DNA from: Pascua guehoae
Taxonomy: Eukaryota; Basidiomycota; Tremellomycetes; Trichosporonales; Trichosporonaceae
Assembly (NCBI GenBank): GCA_001600415.1
Contig: BCJX01000009.1
Span: forward strand, 1,055,925 to 1,119,924
DNA: 64,000 nt
Direction: 5' to 3'
Shown: positions 1 to 11,790 of the stretch, piece after piece
Layout: each line of letters starts with the position of its first letter
How positions within the stretch are numbered: position 1 is the first letter of the stretch
Position numbers and translations under genes: made by a program
Notes under the pieces: model-generated
The model's input: only the letters and a program-made list of their open reading frames with translations
The model's database searches: none
What the model was told of the DNA's origin: nothing

Positions 1-578
1 GCCAGGGGGTGATGCCAGGCCACGGGAGAAGGAGGGGTGCGGGGGTTCGAAGGCAGGAGGCAAGTTGGGAGATTGCAGGGTGGGGAGATGAGAGTGAGAT
101 TGGGAGACGACGAGACCGAGAGTGGACGAGACGGAGAGTGCGAGCACGAGAGCGAGGACGGGCGGACATGGCCAGGACCCGGACGGATCGAGTCGTCCCC
201 GGGATCGAGTCAAGGACTAGAGGCCCCGCGACATCGAGAAGACGAGCCCGACGACGCTGTACGAGCGGACAGCCGAGTTCAATCTGCCGTACGCGCCGTC
301 TACTCCACTCTGCGTGGCGACATCGCCGCCGCTCTTGCGCGCATCTCGGGCTGCCACACCTCGTGGCACAAGTTGGACAGAGTCAATCTTGTGCCATATC
401 GTGCTTGCCGATTGTTATCCATCTCCTCATGTTCTTGGCCACGCCTGCCCCTCACGTCCTCGTCCTCTCACTATCCGATGCCACACCTTGACCCGACGGC
501 CACTCTACCTCCCGTCTCTCTCGCTTCTGCCCCCCAACAACCCNCCCCCCCCCCCGCGCACACCCACTAACACCCCAG

Positions 579-1470
579 TCCGCTTCATGGGCCTCAAGGA
601 AAACGCGCGCGAGGCGGAAATGGACTTTGAAGAGCTCTCGCAGCGCGCCCGCGAGGGCAAGCCGCTCTACGGCGAGTCCGAGCTCTCGCCCTACCTCCAG
701 GGCGTCGCCGCGCGCAACTCTACCTTTTCGCAGTTTAAGCTGCAGACGATGCCTTGGTGAGTGCCCCGCGCAGCGAGGCGCCAAGCGCCGAGTGAGCGGC
801 GAGCGGGTAGCGAGTGAGCGGCGAGCAAGTAGCGCCGAGCCGGGTCGAGTGAGCGAGCGAGTAGCGAGTAGCCCGTGTCCCCAATAGCGAGCGTATCGGG
901 GCCAGTATCGCACCTGTAGGCGAGCGGGAGATCGGGCCAAGTGCCAGCGCCGAACCGTGGGCTCGGGCTCGGACATGAGCGCGCTGCGCAGCGAGGGACC
1001 GGGCGAATGGGGAACAACTGTAGCACAGCACGGCGGCTAGGGTCGGCGTCGGGGACGTCGCTAGTCTGACGTGTGGAGCCTGGCGGCTAGCGGTGGCGGG
1101 AGCTGTTGGCCAGCAGTGGGCTTAAGCCACAGGACAAGCTCTGGGGATTTGGACGTGGGCGTCGCTTTGGTGATCCCGGGTGTTGGTTGGCGAATAGCTC
1201 GTCCTGTGGCACTCTCTCGTGACTCGTCTGCTCCGCGTCATAATGCCATCGTGCAGTCGGACTGTACTCGCTCTGTGCCACCTTTGGGCCGGCCCTCGTC
1301 CTTGCTGCCCACACCCAAACACCCAACTCCAGTCCCCAGCGTCTTCATCACCAACCACCATGCTCCACCCACCAACTTTGTATCAACTTTTACTAACACC
1401 CAGGTTCAACACTGTCAACCACAACCACCACGGCGTCGACACGTCCAAGTACACGAGCGGAAAAGAGTAA
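579..1470 (+). CDS. Unidentified gene, last two exons
   Basis: Two exons, 579-756 and 1404-1470, join in frame across a 647-nt intron with donor GTGAGT and a TACTAAC branch point ten bases before the acceptor AG. The upstream exon is itself preceded by CACTAACACCCCAG, so at least one earlier exon should exist. The readable C-terminal part is about 80 residues: a charged stretch (EEL..RAREGKPLYGE), then SPYLQG, QFKLQTMPWFN and a His/Asn-rich end NHNHHGVDTSKYTSGKE. An ATG at 587 could give a 78-residue protein on its own. I do not recognise the family. Upstream sequence (1-578) has open frames but no exon I could fix, and contains an N inside a C run at 544. The intron is unusually long for this window and may hide another exon. 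Confidence 0.45.
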
Positions 1471-1936
1471 GCTGCCCGGCCAGACGAGACACTGGCGCAG
1501 CGACAACTGGCACCCCATGGCCACACGCTGGGGTAAGCGGGATCGGGGCGACGCCGCGTGCCGTGCCGCGACCGAGGCCGCGCAGCCCGCATAGGAAGCA
1601 CGATGTATAACATGCATGACGGACGGTGCAGTGGGCGGTGGTACGGTGTACGGGTGGTGGTACGCGGGTACGGTGGAAAGGTGTACGGTGGGCGACGGTG
1701 GATGCGTATGGCGGGCACAGGGCTCGTGGTACGTAGGCTACATTGTTCGTGGCGGGTAACATGGTCGAAAGGGGGGGAGTGATTTGTGGAGAGTAGGGTT
1801 TGTGTGGGTGTGTGGAGGGAGGGGATGGGATGAATGGGTTTGGGGGGAGGGAATGATGGACAGCCTTGGCTGTATTAAAGAAGCGGCATTGTGGCCGAGT
1901 GCTGTGTGCTAGTGTGCAGATGCTGTGATGCCGGAA
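1471..1936. other. Convergent intergenic stretch
   Basis: This lies between the 3' ends of the unidentified plus-strand gene and the RING-H2 gene. The sequence is G-rich on the plus strand (GGTGG/GTACGG motifs around 1620-1760). No coding exon or RNA gene was seen. Confidence 0.5.
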
Positions 1937-4900
1937 TCATGTCGCAGACTGGGCCACGTGGGCGTCTGTCGCGTCCTCGGTGGCCTGCGGTGCGTCGGCC
2001 GAGTCGGCCTCGGCGGCTGGCGCAAGGGCGTTCTTGTCAACGACTGCGGGTTAGCTATGAACAGAGCAAAATTAGAGGTTGCGGGGGAGGCGGTGCCGCA
2101 CGTGAGGCGCAAGTGCTGCAGTGGATGCCAAGTGCCACAACTGGCCAAGGCCAACCAGAACGGCGACCACTACGGCCAGCACGCCCACTGCGGCCCTGTC
2201 CACCGCTACCCCTCCCTCAACATCAACCTCCCCCGCCCCAATCCTACTCACCCTCACTCCTACACGTCGGACAGCTGTTGCGGCCGGCACACAGCCAGTG
2301 GTCGACACACTCGCGGTGGAATGCATGCTTGCACTTGAGGACGCGGCACTCGTCGTCTTCCTCGTACTCTGCGAGGCAGACGCCGCAGCTCGCAACGCAC
2401 GCGTCAAAGACCGTGTCGTCCCCGAGGCCCGCGAGCTCACGGGCGGGGACGACACGCAGGTCGGAACGGGCAATCTCGTCTGCGGTCGCGGTGGGCGGAC
2501 GCGCAGGGCCGAGGAGCTCGGAGAGGAGCTGCAGGTCGTCGGCGCTGAGGGGACCGCCCGTGACGAGGGCGGGAATGTGGAGGATGGGGTGGGAGCGCGG
2601 ATAGTTGCCACCAATCACGTAGATGAGGTACGTGTTGAGCGGGGCCGGGGCGCGTTCGGGCTCGCGGCCACGCGTCAGGCGGTTGACAAAGCGCTCGCGC
2701 AGGGTGCGGTGGCGTGGCGCAGCAGTCTCGGCCTCCATGAGCTCGCGCTCAATGTCGCGCTCAAACTGCGGCACGTCGTCTGATCCGGACGCCGCAGCGG
2801 GCGCACCATCCATCGCAGCCGGGTCCGCGAGGGGGTCAGAGGCGTGCGTGTGTGCCTCGGTAGACGTCTCGGGGACGTGGCCGTCGAGGAATGGAAACGA
2901 CGGGTGGCCAACGAGATCGTCCGTGGTCATGCTTGCATGGTGGGCAATGGAACGGACGCCGACAAAGATGGACGGCACAACGGGGTCGTCGTCCTCGCCT
3001 TCTGATCCGTTTGGCCCACTGTGGTTTGCGGGAGGGAAAAGGTGCGCACGGAAAAAGTTGAGGCGGCGCGGCACGCCCTCGGTGCCGCCCGACACGCCAA
3101 GTGCGCGCTCCGCAGCCGTGACCTGCCCAGGCTGGCGGTGGAATGCAGGAAGGCTAGAGCCAGCCTCTGCATTTGCTGGTGCCGTTGTTGCCGTCTCGGC
3201 TAAAGGAGGAAGACCTGCGGCCCGGCGCTCCTCGTCGGTTAACGCTGGCGTCTCGACAACTTCTTGGGCCGCCTCCTCCTCGTCGGCCCACGGGGCGGCG
3301 TACCCGCGTACCGCACGGATAAGGTCCTCCTGGAGAGTGTGTAGAAATTGCTGGAACTCGGAAGGCACACTGGCCTGTGGTGGCGAGTCGCGCGTGATAT
3401 TGTCCGTAAAGCGGCGGTTATCGCGCAGTACGTGGCGGAGGTAGTCTCCCAGAGCATTCTCAATCGTCTGCGTCGGGTTGGGGCTCGCGCTCCCACTCGC
3501 GCTCCCGCTAGACCGGTTGCGGTGTGGGCGGATGCGCTCAATGATGCTCTGCATGGCGTTCTGCGCCGTCGCTCGTGTTGGCTGCTGCGTGACAGTCTCG
3601 GGAGACAGCAGAGTTGTCGCCGTCGCCGCTGCCGCAACACTGCAAGGTCAGCAAAGAAGCTTTACAACAAGGCACGTAGCGCGTGCACATGTCACATCAT
3701 CACACAAGTCCAAGTCAACGCACGTGAGGAGGTTACCGATCATACGGGCCTGTTGTTCGAGGGATTGCAAGTCGAGGCGCCCGCTACCGTCCGCGTTCGC
3801 GCCGTCGACATTGGCGTGCGTCTGGGCTAGACCCTGGATGACAAGCACCGCGCCCACGGGGATTGCGCGCGACTCGCCCTCCTCGGCAGCATCGGCCTCG
3901 TTGTTGGCCGGTGGGGCAGCAGCCGGGGGTGGCGCGGGCGGTGGGCTGACGTCGTCCGCCGCCGACGAACTGGGTGTTGAAAAGCCCATGATTGCGCTCA
4001 GGCGGTGCTGGAGGCTGCGCGCCAGGGGAGGGGCAGGGGGCGCCGCCGAGGTGGCGGGGCCCGCCTGTGTGTTCGTTGACGCGGGGGTGGCCGCCCGAGG
4101 AGGCGTAGGAGTATCGCGATCGCCGCGCTGGCTGGTGCGGCGGAACCGCCCTAAGACGCTCTGCCATGTCTGGCCTGGCGTGTCATTTGTGATGGACGGA
4201 GTTGGTGTCCGCTCGGATCCCAGTGTCTCCTGGGCGCCGCTCATCGCGTGTAGGCGGTCTAGGTTGAACTCGTCGGCGCCACCCGTAGGCGTCGACGCCT
4301 GGAGAATGCTCGGTGGAGATGAGGTTGTGCGCGACGAGGAGAAGTGGGATGCAGGTCGCGAAGACGGCTGGGTGTGCATGGTGGACGCGCGGCCTGGGGA
4401 CAGCGAGTCCGGACACAGTGATGGAGTGGCGATTGTTGGGATTGTCGGCGCGAGTGACGCGGCTGATGGGGTGGTGGATCGCAGCGCCGATGAAGAGGCG
4501 GCCGCGGGCGCAAACGCCGACATGGACGCTGCTGCGGACGCGTACGCAGACGGCGGAGTCGAGCCCGAGCCCGTGGTCAGCGTCGAGGTCGACGCAGAGT
4601 CTGGCCCCGATGACGATGGCATCGACGTTGAGGCAGACGCTGATGGATATGCCGCTTCTGGCCCTTCGTCAATGTCGACACCCCTGAGGCGAGGCCGTTT
4701 CGGAGCAGGCCGCGAGCTCGAGCTGACGCCGGAATGGTGCGAGTTTGAGCGTTCGCGCTTCGAGACCGAGCTATCACGTCCGAGCAAGGTGGACAGACGG
4801 CGGCCGAGTTTGAGCCGTCGTCGCGGCTCACGTCGCGCTGGCTCGTCGCCGGCAGATTGGGAATGGGAGGCGCCCATGGTGGTGGCGGGGGTGAGGTGTT

Positions 4901-5012
4901 GCGGTGGCTCGTCGCTGGTGGGGTAACCAGATGTGTCCATGGCAGCGGTGCTCTGGGGACGCCGTCGGGGGTGTTCGTCGCCACCTTCAGGGCGAGAGTG
5001 GGAGGCGCCCAT
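1937..5012 (-). CDS. RING-H2 zinc finger protein, probable E3 ubiquitin ligase, with myristoylation-type N terminus
   Basis: Three exons (5012-3737, 3628-2252, 2043-1937) give 919 residues, with all splice phases agreeing. The first 500 or so residues are Ser/Pro/Ala-rich low-complexity sequence. Near the C terminus there is a RING-H2 finger: CGVC, then CKHAFH, ECVDHW and CPTC, which are the spaced zinc ligands of this family. RING-H2 proteins usually act as E3 ubiquitin ligases; target and location are unknown here. The chosen start encodes MGASHSRPEGG, which fits the N-myristoylation rule (Gly2, Ser6). A second in-frame ATG at 4877 encodes a near repeat, MGASHSQSAGDEP. The last exon is easy to miss because the reading frame stops soon after the finger; the splice GAGG|GTGAGTAGG to CTAACCCGCAG|TC adds an acidic/Ala-rich tail ending AHVAQSAT. 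An in-frame ATG further upstream (5150) lacks the myristoylation motif. Confidence 0.85.
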
Positions 5013-6594
5013 AGCAGGGTGGCGGTGTGTGTGGTGATGGGGGTCGGGACCGAGAGAGTCGAGCTCAAGGAAGACGGGAACGTAGGGGGAGTTGGTTGAC
5101 CAAGGAGCAGCGAGATGCGAGCCGGGAGAGAGGAAGAGAGAAAGAGACAAGTAAAATGTCAGAAAGGGGCAAAGGAGAGTGTGACGGTTGCGAGGTGGGG
5201 GAGATGTCGAAAGGTTACCGAGTTGGAATATTGGGAATGGGGGTGGGGTGGTCGGATCAAGTGGTCGAAATGGGGTGGTGTGCCGTGGAGTGTGGAGTCA
5301 AAGGCGCCAAGTTGGGACGTCGAAAGGTACGCCAGTCGCCCCGTCGCTCAAGTCGCTCAGTCGCTACTTTGTCAATATCGCCGCTGTACAACTATTGTGT
5401 AGGCTGCACAGGTAAATAGGCACGGCACGGAGCGGGGTTGGGGGGGAAAAATCGAGGTGCGTGAATAACAGATGGTGGGGCGGGTGTGGTGTGGTGGGTG
5501 TCGCGTTGGGTTGTTGTCGCCGCCGTGCCGTTACTGATGGGACGTGGGATGTGGAACGTGGACGCAGCGCCGCCAGGGCGGGCGTCGGGTACGAAAGCGA
5601 AAGCGGGGGTTGCGCCGTCTCCTCGTTGAGAGGGGATCGTACAGTCGAAAAGTTGTCGGGGAGGGGTGGGGTGTTGTTGTTGATGGAAAGTGGAACGGAT
5701 ATTGTGGAAGATGGCGAGCGAGCGAGTGACCGAGCGAGGGTGATGCGAGAGGTGTCGGTCGGGTGGGCGGCGTGGGCGTGAGTGATGGGTGGTGGTGCAA
5801 TTGGGTCGGAATGCACGACACAGCCTAGCCCAGGGTTGTTCCAGTCGGTGGTCGGTGACGCCAGATGCAGCCAGGGACCACCAGGAGAGAGGTCAGGGCA
5901 GGGGCAATGAGGACAGACGGATAGTGTCAGCAAAGGGTACAGGTAAAGGAAGCGGAGGCAATTCAACGCGCGGGTGGCGACTCGAGTCAGAACCACATGT
6001 TTGCAAAGTGGCACCATCACATGGGCCTGTGGCTACCTCATATTGTCACCAGCCTGCAGCCCGTAGACGAGGACCTTGGTACTGTGATGTGATCCTTGGA
6101 GCATTGAGGAGCGTACTGTGTGCATTGGCAAGAATCAAGTGGTGCCTAGAGCCAATACAAGGTCACCCGAGCGTTGTGTTGCTTCTGATCGACGCCCTTG
6201 GCATTGACCGCTGCCACTTGGACTCTGCAGTCGGTGCACCTGTTTGCCAGCTGTTTGTGCGAGCCGACCGGGTTCCTTGTGGCCCTCAGCAAGGCAAGGA
6301 CATCTCAAGTCAGCAATATTGTTATCCGGTGGACAGTTTAACGTCTCTGAGCGTTTGTCCTTCATCAACTAGAGTGGCAGCCACTCACCACTTCCAGCCC
6401 CAGCCGAACACTGAATGCATTGATAAGATAGCGGTCCCCATCGCGAGTCGGCTGACAGCATATTATCCATTCTGTATGCATTGCATTGCTGGTACGTATC
6501 CCTTCTGACCCTCCATGACCCCTCTACACTCCAGTCTATACCCAAAGCCCAATGCCTGGAAACCCTCGACCTCGACATTGTCCCTCATTTGCGC
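5013..6594. other. Tandem-gene intergenic region, no gene seen
   Basis: This is the upstream region of the RING-H2 gene and downstream of the NADH kinase gene. It is purine-rich on the plus strand over 5100-5300 and 5640-5720. A 239-codon open frame at 5789-6508 (+) has no recognisable domain and no splice context; I treat it as chance. Confidence 0.5.
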
Positions 6595-9083
6595 TCAGTA
6601 GTGATCCTGGAGACTCTTGTTGATAAACCCAGAGTTGAACTGGAGCAGATTGTTGATATCCTTGACCCAGCCGGTGCCGTTACCTGCACGTTCGACGCAG
6701 GGGACGGGAAAGGGCGATTTGCGGATAATGACCGACTCGTGCGCCTCGAGGTTGCATACTTCTCGGCCGTCGATTGAGAGCTCGGCGGGGCATCGTGCAC
6801 GGGGTGAAATCTGATGTCAGCCTGGGTCACACGATCCACACAGGGCCCAGAGTAGCCACAAACGAGAACCCATACGCAGCTCGACTCACCTCCAATCGCA
6901 CCACACCTTCCCCGGGCAAGATGACGGAACGGAACGACAATGACCGCGGCGCAATGGGGGTGAGGAGGACAGAGTCTGCTTCGGGGTGACAAATGGGACC
7001 ACCCGATGAGAGCGAGTAGGCTGTCGAGCCAGTCGGGGTGGAGACGAGAAGACCGTCGGCCTGAGAAGTCAGTTACTGGCCAAATCGATGGCAGTACAGC
7101 TACAGTGGAGCCTGCAATGAATGTAGCACGGTGTGAAAATGGGGGCCACGCTCAATGTACATGGCGACGTCGCTTCCATGACACAACAGCGACTTGGAGC
7201 CCACACCGACTGCCGAGGCAACAGCGGACCCCCCGTAAGGGCAGAGTCCAGCGACACCACACTGCACCCCGACGTCAAATCCTCTCAACACTGAACGCAG
7301 TGCCACACGCATCCAAACTCACCACAGCCTCGGTCAAATGCTGCCCATTGTAAAACGCATCCACGACAGTGAGGTGCGGATGCCGCCCGCGATGGAGCGT
7401 GACCTCATTCATGACCTGCCACCCCGCGGCGGCGTTGGCGGGCGCACACCGGTCGAGCACTCTGCTCTCGCGGTCGACGGGCATGCAAGCGAGGCGGTTG
7501 CGGTTGAGAATGGGCACGGGGCCGAGGAGTGTCGTCTCGAGCGTGGGGACGAGGGAGCGGATGTGAAAGGGTAACAGAAACCCCAGCGAGCCCATCGAAA
7601 AGCACAGGACCGGGGGGCACTCGCCCTGGCTGAACAGCGTGGAGACGTGGAGTACGGTGCCGTCGCCGCCGACGGTGATGACGAGGTCGGTGAAGAGGGG
7701 GAGGAGGGAGAGGTCGTCTGCGGGGGTTAGTACTGGTGGTGTGTGGGTAGTGGTGTGGGCGCCTGGTGCTGGCAGATGGGAAAGGGCGTTGGTCCTCAGG
7801 CCAACCCACAGAACGTTCCAGCTAGTCCTCACGGCCCAGCCAGCTTCCTCCACACTCCCCTACTTCCTTCACCCTCCTACCTCCTCCACCCTCCCTACCT
7901 CCTTCACCCTCAGTTACTTTTCTCCCCACCTCCCCCCTGTCCCCTCTCGGCGCCGAAGAGGCTCTAAAACACCAAGCAGATTGCTCCAGGTGGGACCACC
8001 CCATTGATCCTCAACCGACTCACCTTGCTCGACAATCACGAGCTGGTCAAACTCTGGGTGGTCTTTCGCCGTATGTGGCTCGACCAACAGCTGGAGGTGG
8101 GGATATCGTGTTGTCACATGCCTGGTGTGTCAGTGGTGCGTACGCATGGTGAACAGTGATATCGCGGCGGTTGGAGATTCCTGGGCGTGACAAAGGAAGG
8201 GTAGGGAGGCGTCGGGCGGGGTCGAGCGGGGCTCGTCACGACATGAAGCTCCATGTAGACACCTTCAATAGCTGCACATGGCCAGTAAACGACTCCACGA
8301 CGCCGCCCCCTTGTGGCAGTCCGCTGAACCGCCGCCGGCCCCATAGCCCACTGCAACAAAGCGTGCACCGGCCGCCTGGACAACCACTGCTGGACAAGAG
8401 TCCCCCCTGGAGTCTCCTCATACCCCCACTTTTGCTCGTTCTCCACTTTGCGCGCCATAACACCCATCACAACAAACGCACCGCAACACATCACCCATCG
8501 CCGCGGTCGTCCTCGCATCCTCTGGTTTCTGGATCAGGAGCAGCCGCTTTGGTGGTCGTGTCCATTCGGACATGCGATGGCTGCCGTCAGCGAGTCAGGA
8601 GCGTGAGCGCCGGGGGGTGGGGTGGGGGCGGGGGCGAGGGGACTGGCTAGAGAATGACAGGGGAGGTGGGGTGGGGGTGTCTATCGGCAGTGGGGTCTCG
8701 GCACGCGGAAACTAGCCGATGACCCAGAGCCCCGCATGCCCCAATCGGCCCCCCAACATCCCCAAATAGTCTGGGGCCTGTCACCCGCGAGCCCTGCCAC
8801 TCCCCCGCTCGCGCCCGTGTCCGAGGGCGGTATACGCACGATGGCGACGAGCTCCAGTCCGGCGTGCTCCCCCACGTCACCGTCTGCAGGCGCGGTTTCC
8901 TATCGTCAGCCCGAGGTAGATGCGATTGTGCCCGGTGGAGGCCGGCGGAGTCGGTACTCACCGATCCAAGTCGCGCGCCGTCGGCTTGGGCATGTCGCGC
9001 AGCATATGCACGCCCCGGCCGTGTACGGGACACGGGCGGGGGACACGCACGAGCGGCCTCACGGACCGGGCCAGCGAGCGCAT
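6595..9083 (-). CDS. POS5: Mitochondrial NADH/NAD kinase, POS5-like
   Basis: The enzyme phosphorylates NADH or NAD+ with ATP to supply NADP(H) in mitochondria. Exons read: 9083-8962, 8899-8840, 8580-8495, one short unresolved exon, 8121-8024, 7717-7323, 7060-6890 and 6810-6595. The first exon starts [17 protein letters not shown], an Arg-rich, acid-free start typical of a mitochondrial presequence. Later come [17 protein letters not shown] (first strand of the kinase fold), [13 protein letters not shown], the nucleotide motif VGGDGTVLH, the conserved NE/D-type segment [26 protein letters not shown] and [14 protein letters not shown]. The layout LQ..W followed by P..(K)P and a short spacer to YPHL fits Pos5 better than the cytosolic Utr1 branch. 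Between 8494 and 8122 a few residues (probably a VVESFTG-like segment near 8310) are needed; I could not fix the splice sites. The exon-2 acceptor at 8900 sits close to its branch point. Confidence 0.82.
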
Positions 9084-9386
9084 CGGGGGGTCAAGTTGAG
9101 AGGTAAAGAGAGCGCAAACTCGAGTCGAATGGGGGTGGCGGAATGTCGGATTATTGCCTGGACGACTAACCTCGCAGCGCTCAGTGTAATCCAGGCACGG
9201 CAGACGAGGGGGTCATTTTGTGGCGCGCCTCCACCCAGCAGAGCCGAGCTTGAATCTTGCCGATCCATCCGCGTCGTCCGGCCGACAACCCAAGTCTGTG
9301 CATAACAATTCGCTCAACCTTCTCGCCCGCACGCACCAAAACTCGACCCCTTGTCGCGTCCCGTCCCACCTCAAGCACCACACCTC
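9084..9386. promoter_or_regulatory. Shared divergent promoter region
   Basis: About 300 bp separate the start codons of the NADH kinase gene (-) and the small membrane protein gene (+). Both must be transcribed from here. No TATA element is obvious and no specific binding site could be named. Confidence 0.5.
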
Positions 9387-10180
9387 ATGTCCGACCCTAC
9401 GCCCAGCGCACCTGCGCCTGCACCCACACCGGGCCCCTCGGCGCCCAGCGCCTCGTCATCGTACGCCGACACGGTCGCCCGCGCCGCAGCCGCGCGCGCG
9501 CGCCTCCACCCCGAACGCAACTATACCGGACCCCGGGCGGGCGAGCTTCCGAACCGCACGCCCGCAGAGGCGGAAAAGTACTTTGCGCGCCTGCCGGAGC
9601 GCGCCGAGCCGCCCATGCCGCGGCTGTCGAGGGCGGCGACGTATGGCGGCTGGATCGTTGGTGGATGTGAGTGGGACTCCGTGCGGGGGGTTGAGAGGTC
9701 GGAGTGAGAGGGCGGTTGGGAGTGCGAGGTGTCGTAATGCGGCGCCAGCTGTGTTCGGGGTCGGACAGGGGTGATGGGTGTGGGCTGTAGCCCTTGAGAC
9801 TCGGGCAGAATGGTAGAGGGGCAGAGTGAGGGAGTAACTGGTGGACCCGTTCGAAGTGGACCGTCGACACAGTGCCGCTCGGCCAGAGCACGCCTGTATG
9901 ACACTCGAGCTAACCGCAGTCGCGTGCGTATACATGGTCCTCTTTGCCGACTTTGGCCAAAGGGAACATGTCTTCTCTCCCGTGAGTGCTACCTTTGCCC
10001 TTGTCGATACACACGCGTGATCCGGCCGGCGTTGCTGTTGCTGACTGCCAGATCCGCCGGCAATTCGACAAGTACACCAACGAAATGTTTACGCTCTCGC
10101 AGCGGGAACGGAGCATGATGGGCCTCGAGCAGCCAAGGATACAGCCTGCTGCGCCAAAGGACGAGCAGCGGCCGTCATAG
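9387..10180 (+). CDS. Small single-span membrane protein, unknown function
   Basis: Three exons (9387-9666, 9920-9981, 10052-10180) splice in phase to 156 residues. The first 25 residues are Ala/Pro/Ser-rich (MSDPTPSAPAPAP...). A middle part (NRTPAEAEKYFARLPERAEPP) leads into one likely membrane span, YGGWIVGGFACVYMVLFADFG, which crosses the first splice junction. A charged C-terminal tail follows (IRRQFDKYTNEMF, SQRERSMMGLEQP). This arrangement, a short N-terminal region, one span and a basic/charged tail, resembles small organelle membrane proteins, but I do not recognise the family and no targeting claim is made. Acceptors have clear branch points (GCTAACCGCAG, TGCTGACTGCCAG). It shares an upstream region with the NADH kinase gene, so mitochondrial function is possible but only by association. 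Confidence 0.75.
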
Positions 10181-10825
10181 GCTATTTTCGCATAGAGGGT
10201 ACACGGGTACACGGGTACATGGATACAGGTAGACTGTGTAGAAGGATTTGTACAATGCTAGAATGTGCTGTCATGCTCCCATGTTGCGCTCAGAGCTTGG
10301 CCAGCTTGGGTCTAGTCGACCTAGTCGTTGCTGCTTGCCGTCGTTGTCGGATCCCGCACAGCCCGCGCCGCGCCGTACACACCGTACCGCCGGTCGAGGC
10401 AGCGAGGTTGCAATTTAGCAAGTGGCCCGTGCCAGGCAAGCCGTGTCTCCTCCACTAACGAACGCGAGATTTGAAGGGAACTCCATCCTCCCTTTTGCCA
10501 CCGAGCCACGCTAGACGCACGTGATTGCCACGCATTGTGTCTCAGGCACGTCCAAAAATGCCACATGTTGACGACCGGGTTTGCTGCCCAGCGGCGTTTC
10601 TGTCGGAGTTTGGCCCTGGTTCCCACCTCGAATTTGACCCTTGGCTCTCATCTTGGTAGATTGCATCCATCAAAACCTCTACGCTCAACGAGACCGTGAG
10701 TGCCCCCGACGCCGCCACCGACCACGCCGACGACACCGACACACACGACACTGGACGCGCACGACGAGACAGCGTACTGACAAGCGACAGAAAACCGCGA
10801 CACCCACCCGCGACTTTTCATCAAG
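10181..10825. promoter_or_regulatory. Upstream region and probable leader intron of RPS29
   Basis: This holds the RPS29 promoter. A 5'-leader intron is likely: a GTGAGTGCC donor near 10693 and an acceptor GACAAGCGACAG ending near 10792. No other gene was seen. Confidence 0.4.
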
Positions 10826-11790
10826 ATGTGAGTGTCGTGGTAGTGACGAGGGGCTGTTTGATGGGCAGGGGGGGGGGGGGGACCAGTGATGAGGGAGGGG
10901 GTATGCTCTGTGTAGAGGAACAGCGCTGACAACGCAGGGCTCACTCGAACGTTTGGTTCTCCCAGTGAGTCGACACGCGCGGGACGCACCGGACAAGGAT
11001 GGCAGAAGAGACTGGGACCTGGGTGTGACGAGGAGAGGGCGAGCGAGGTTGGATTGGTGGGGAGCACACTCGCGCGGGCAGCCGTTCTGTTGGCAGTCTG
11101 CGTCCGATTGGGCTCCGCTGGCACCTGTGTGGCACATCGGCGGCGGACAGGTGGCACTGCGACGCCGACGCCGACGCATATGCCCTCTCCGAACGCGTAT
11201 GCCGAACTCGACGCCGACACCGTCCATGTCCCCATGCTGCACTATGTCGGCGACAAGGACCCAGCCGCTACACATCCGCTTGAGGTGCTCGTTGGCATAG
11301 GACACTGCGTGTCAAAAGCGGCCGTTCCCGCGCACAGGCATCGTGGCACTGAGCGTCCTTTCGCTCTTCTCGCAATGCCTTCTTCGCACACCGACTCCTC
11401 TCCGCACTCTGCCCAAAATACGATACACTGCACTATACTAACCCCAGCCCCCGCAACTACGGCAAGGGCTCGCGCCAGTGCCGCGTCTGCGCCCACAAGG
11501 CCGGTCTCATCCGGTGAGTTGCGCTTAAAGTCTTTACATTTGAAGGACCATTACTGACAGTCGCAGCAAGTGGTACGTTCTAGAAGCTCGCTGGATCGCG
11601 CCGGAGCAACGACGAGCTCCGAGCCGCAGCGACAGGCCCGCCCTCGACGTGTGCGTTGTGCTGACTAAACAGGGGCCTCGACATCTGCCGCCAGTGCTTC
11701 CGCGAGAAGTCCAAGGCTATGGGCTTCGTCAAGGTGCGTTTTCGCATGGCACGGAGGAGGAATTTATGCTGACAGACGCAGTACAACTAA
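10826..11790 (+). CDS. RPS29: 40S ribosomal protein S29 (uS14)
   Basis: Six coding exons give the full 56-residue protein: 10826-10827, 10938-10964, 11448-11513, 11567-11572, 11673-11733 and 11782-11790. The product begins [18 protein letters not shown] and ends MGFVKYN. It carries the zinc-binding CRVC and CRQC pairs of S29, which sits in the head of the small ribosomal subunit. Two features are odd. The start codon is split, with AT in exon 1 and G in exon 2 after a 110-nt intron. Exon 4 is only six bases (CAAGTG), supplying parts of Arg-Lys-Trp. Every junction has GT and AG ends and the phases agree, and the encoded protein matches the family without gaps, so this structure is well supported despite being unusual. 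Confidence 0.95.

Noticed and set aside
3478..4926. 482-codon plus-strand frame opposite the RING-H2 gene
   Set aside because: The minus-strand model splices in phase to a clear RING finger, and the plus-strand product is low-complexity with no splice context.
5789..6508. 239-codon plus-strand frame between the RING-H2 and NADH kinase genes
   Set aside because: No domain, signal or membrane pattern, and no splice support; composition resembles flanking non-coding DNA.
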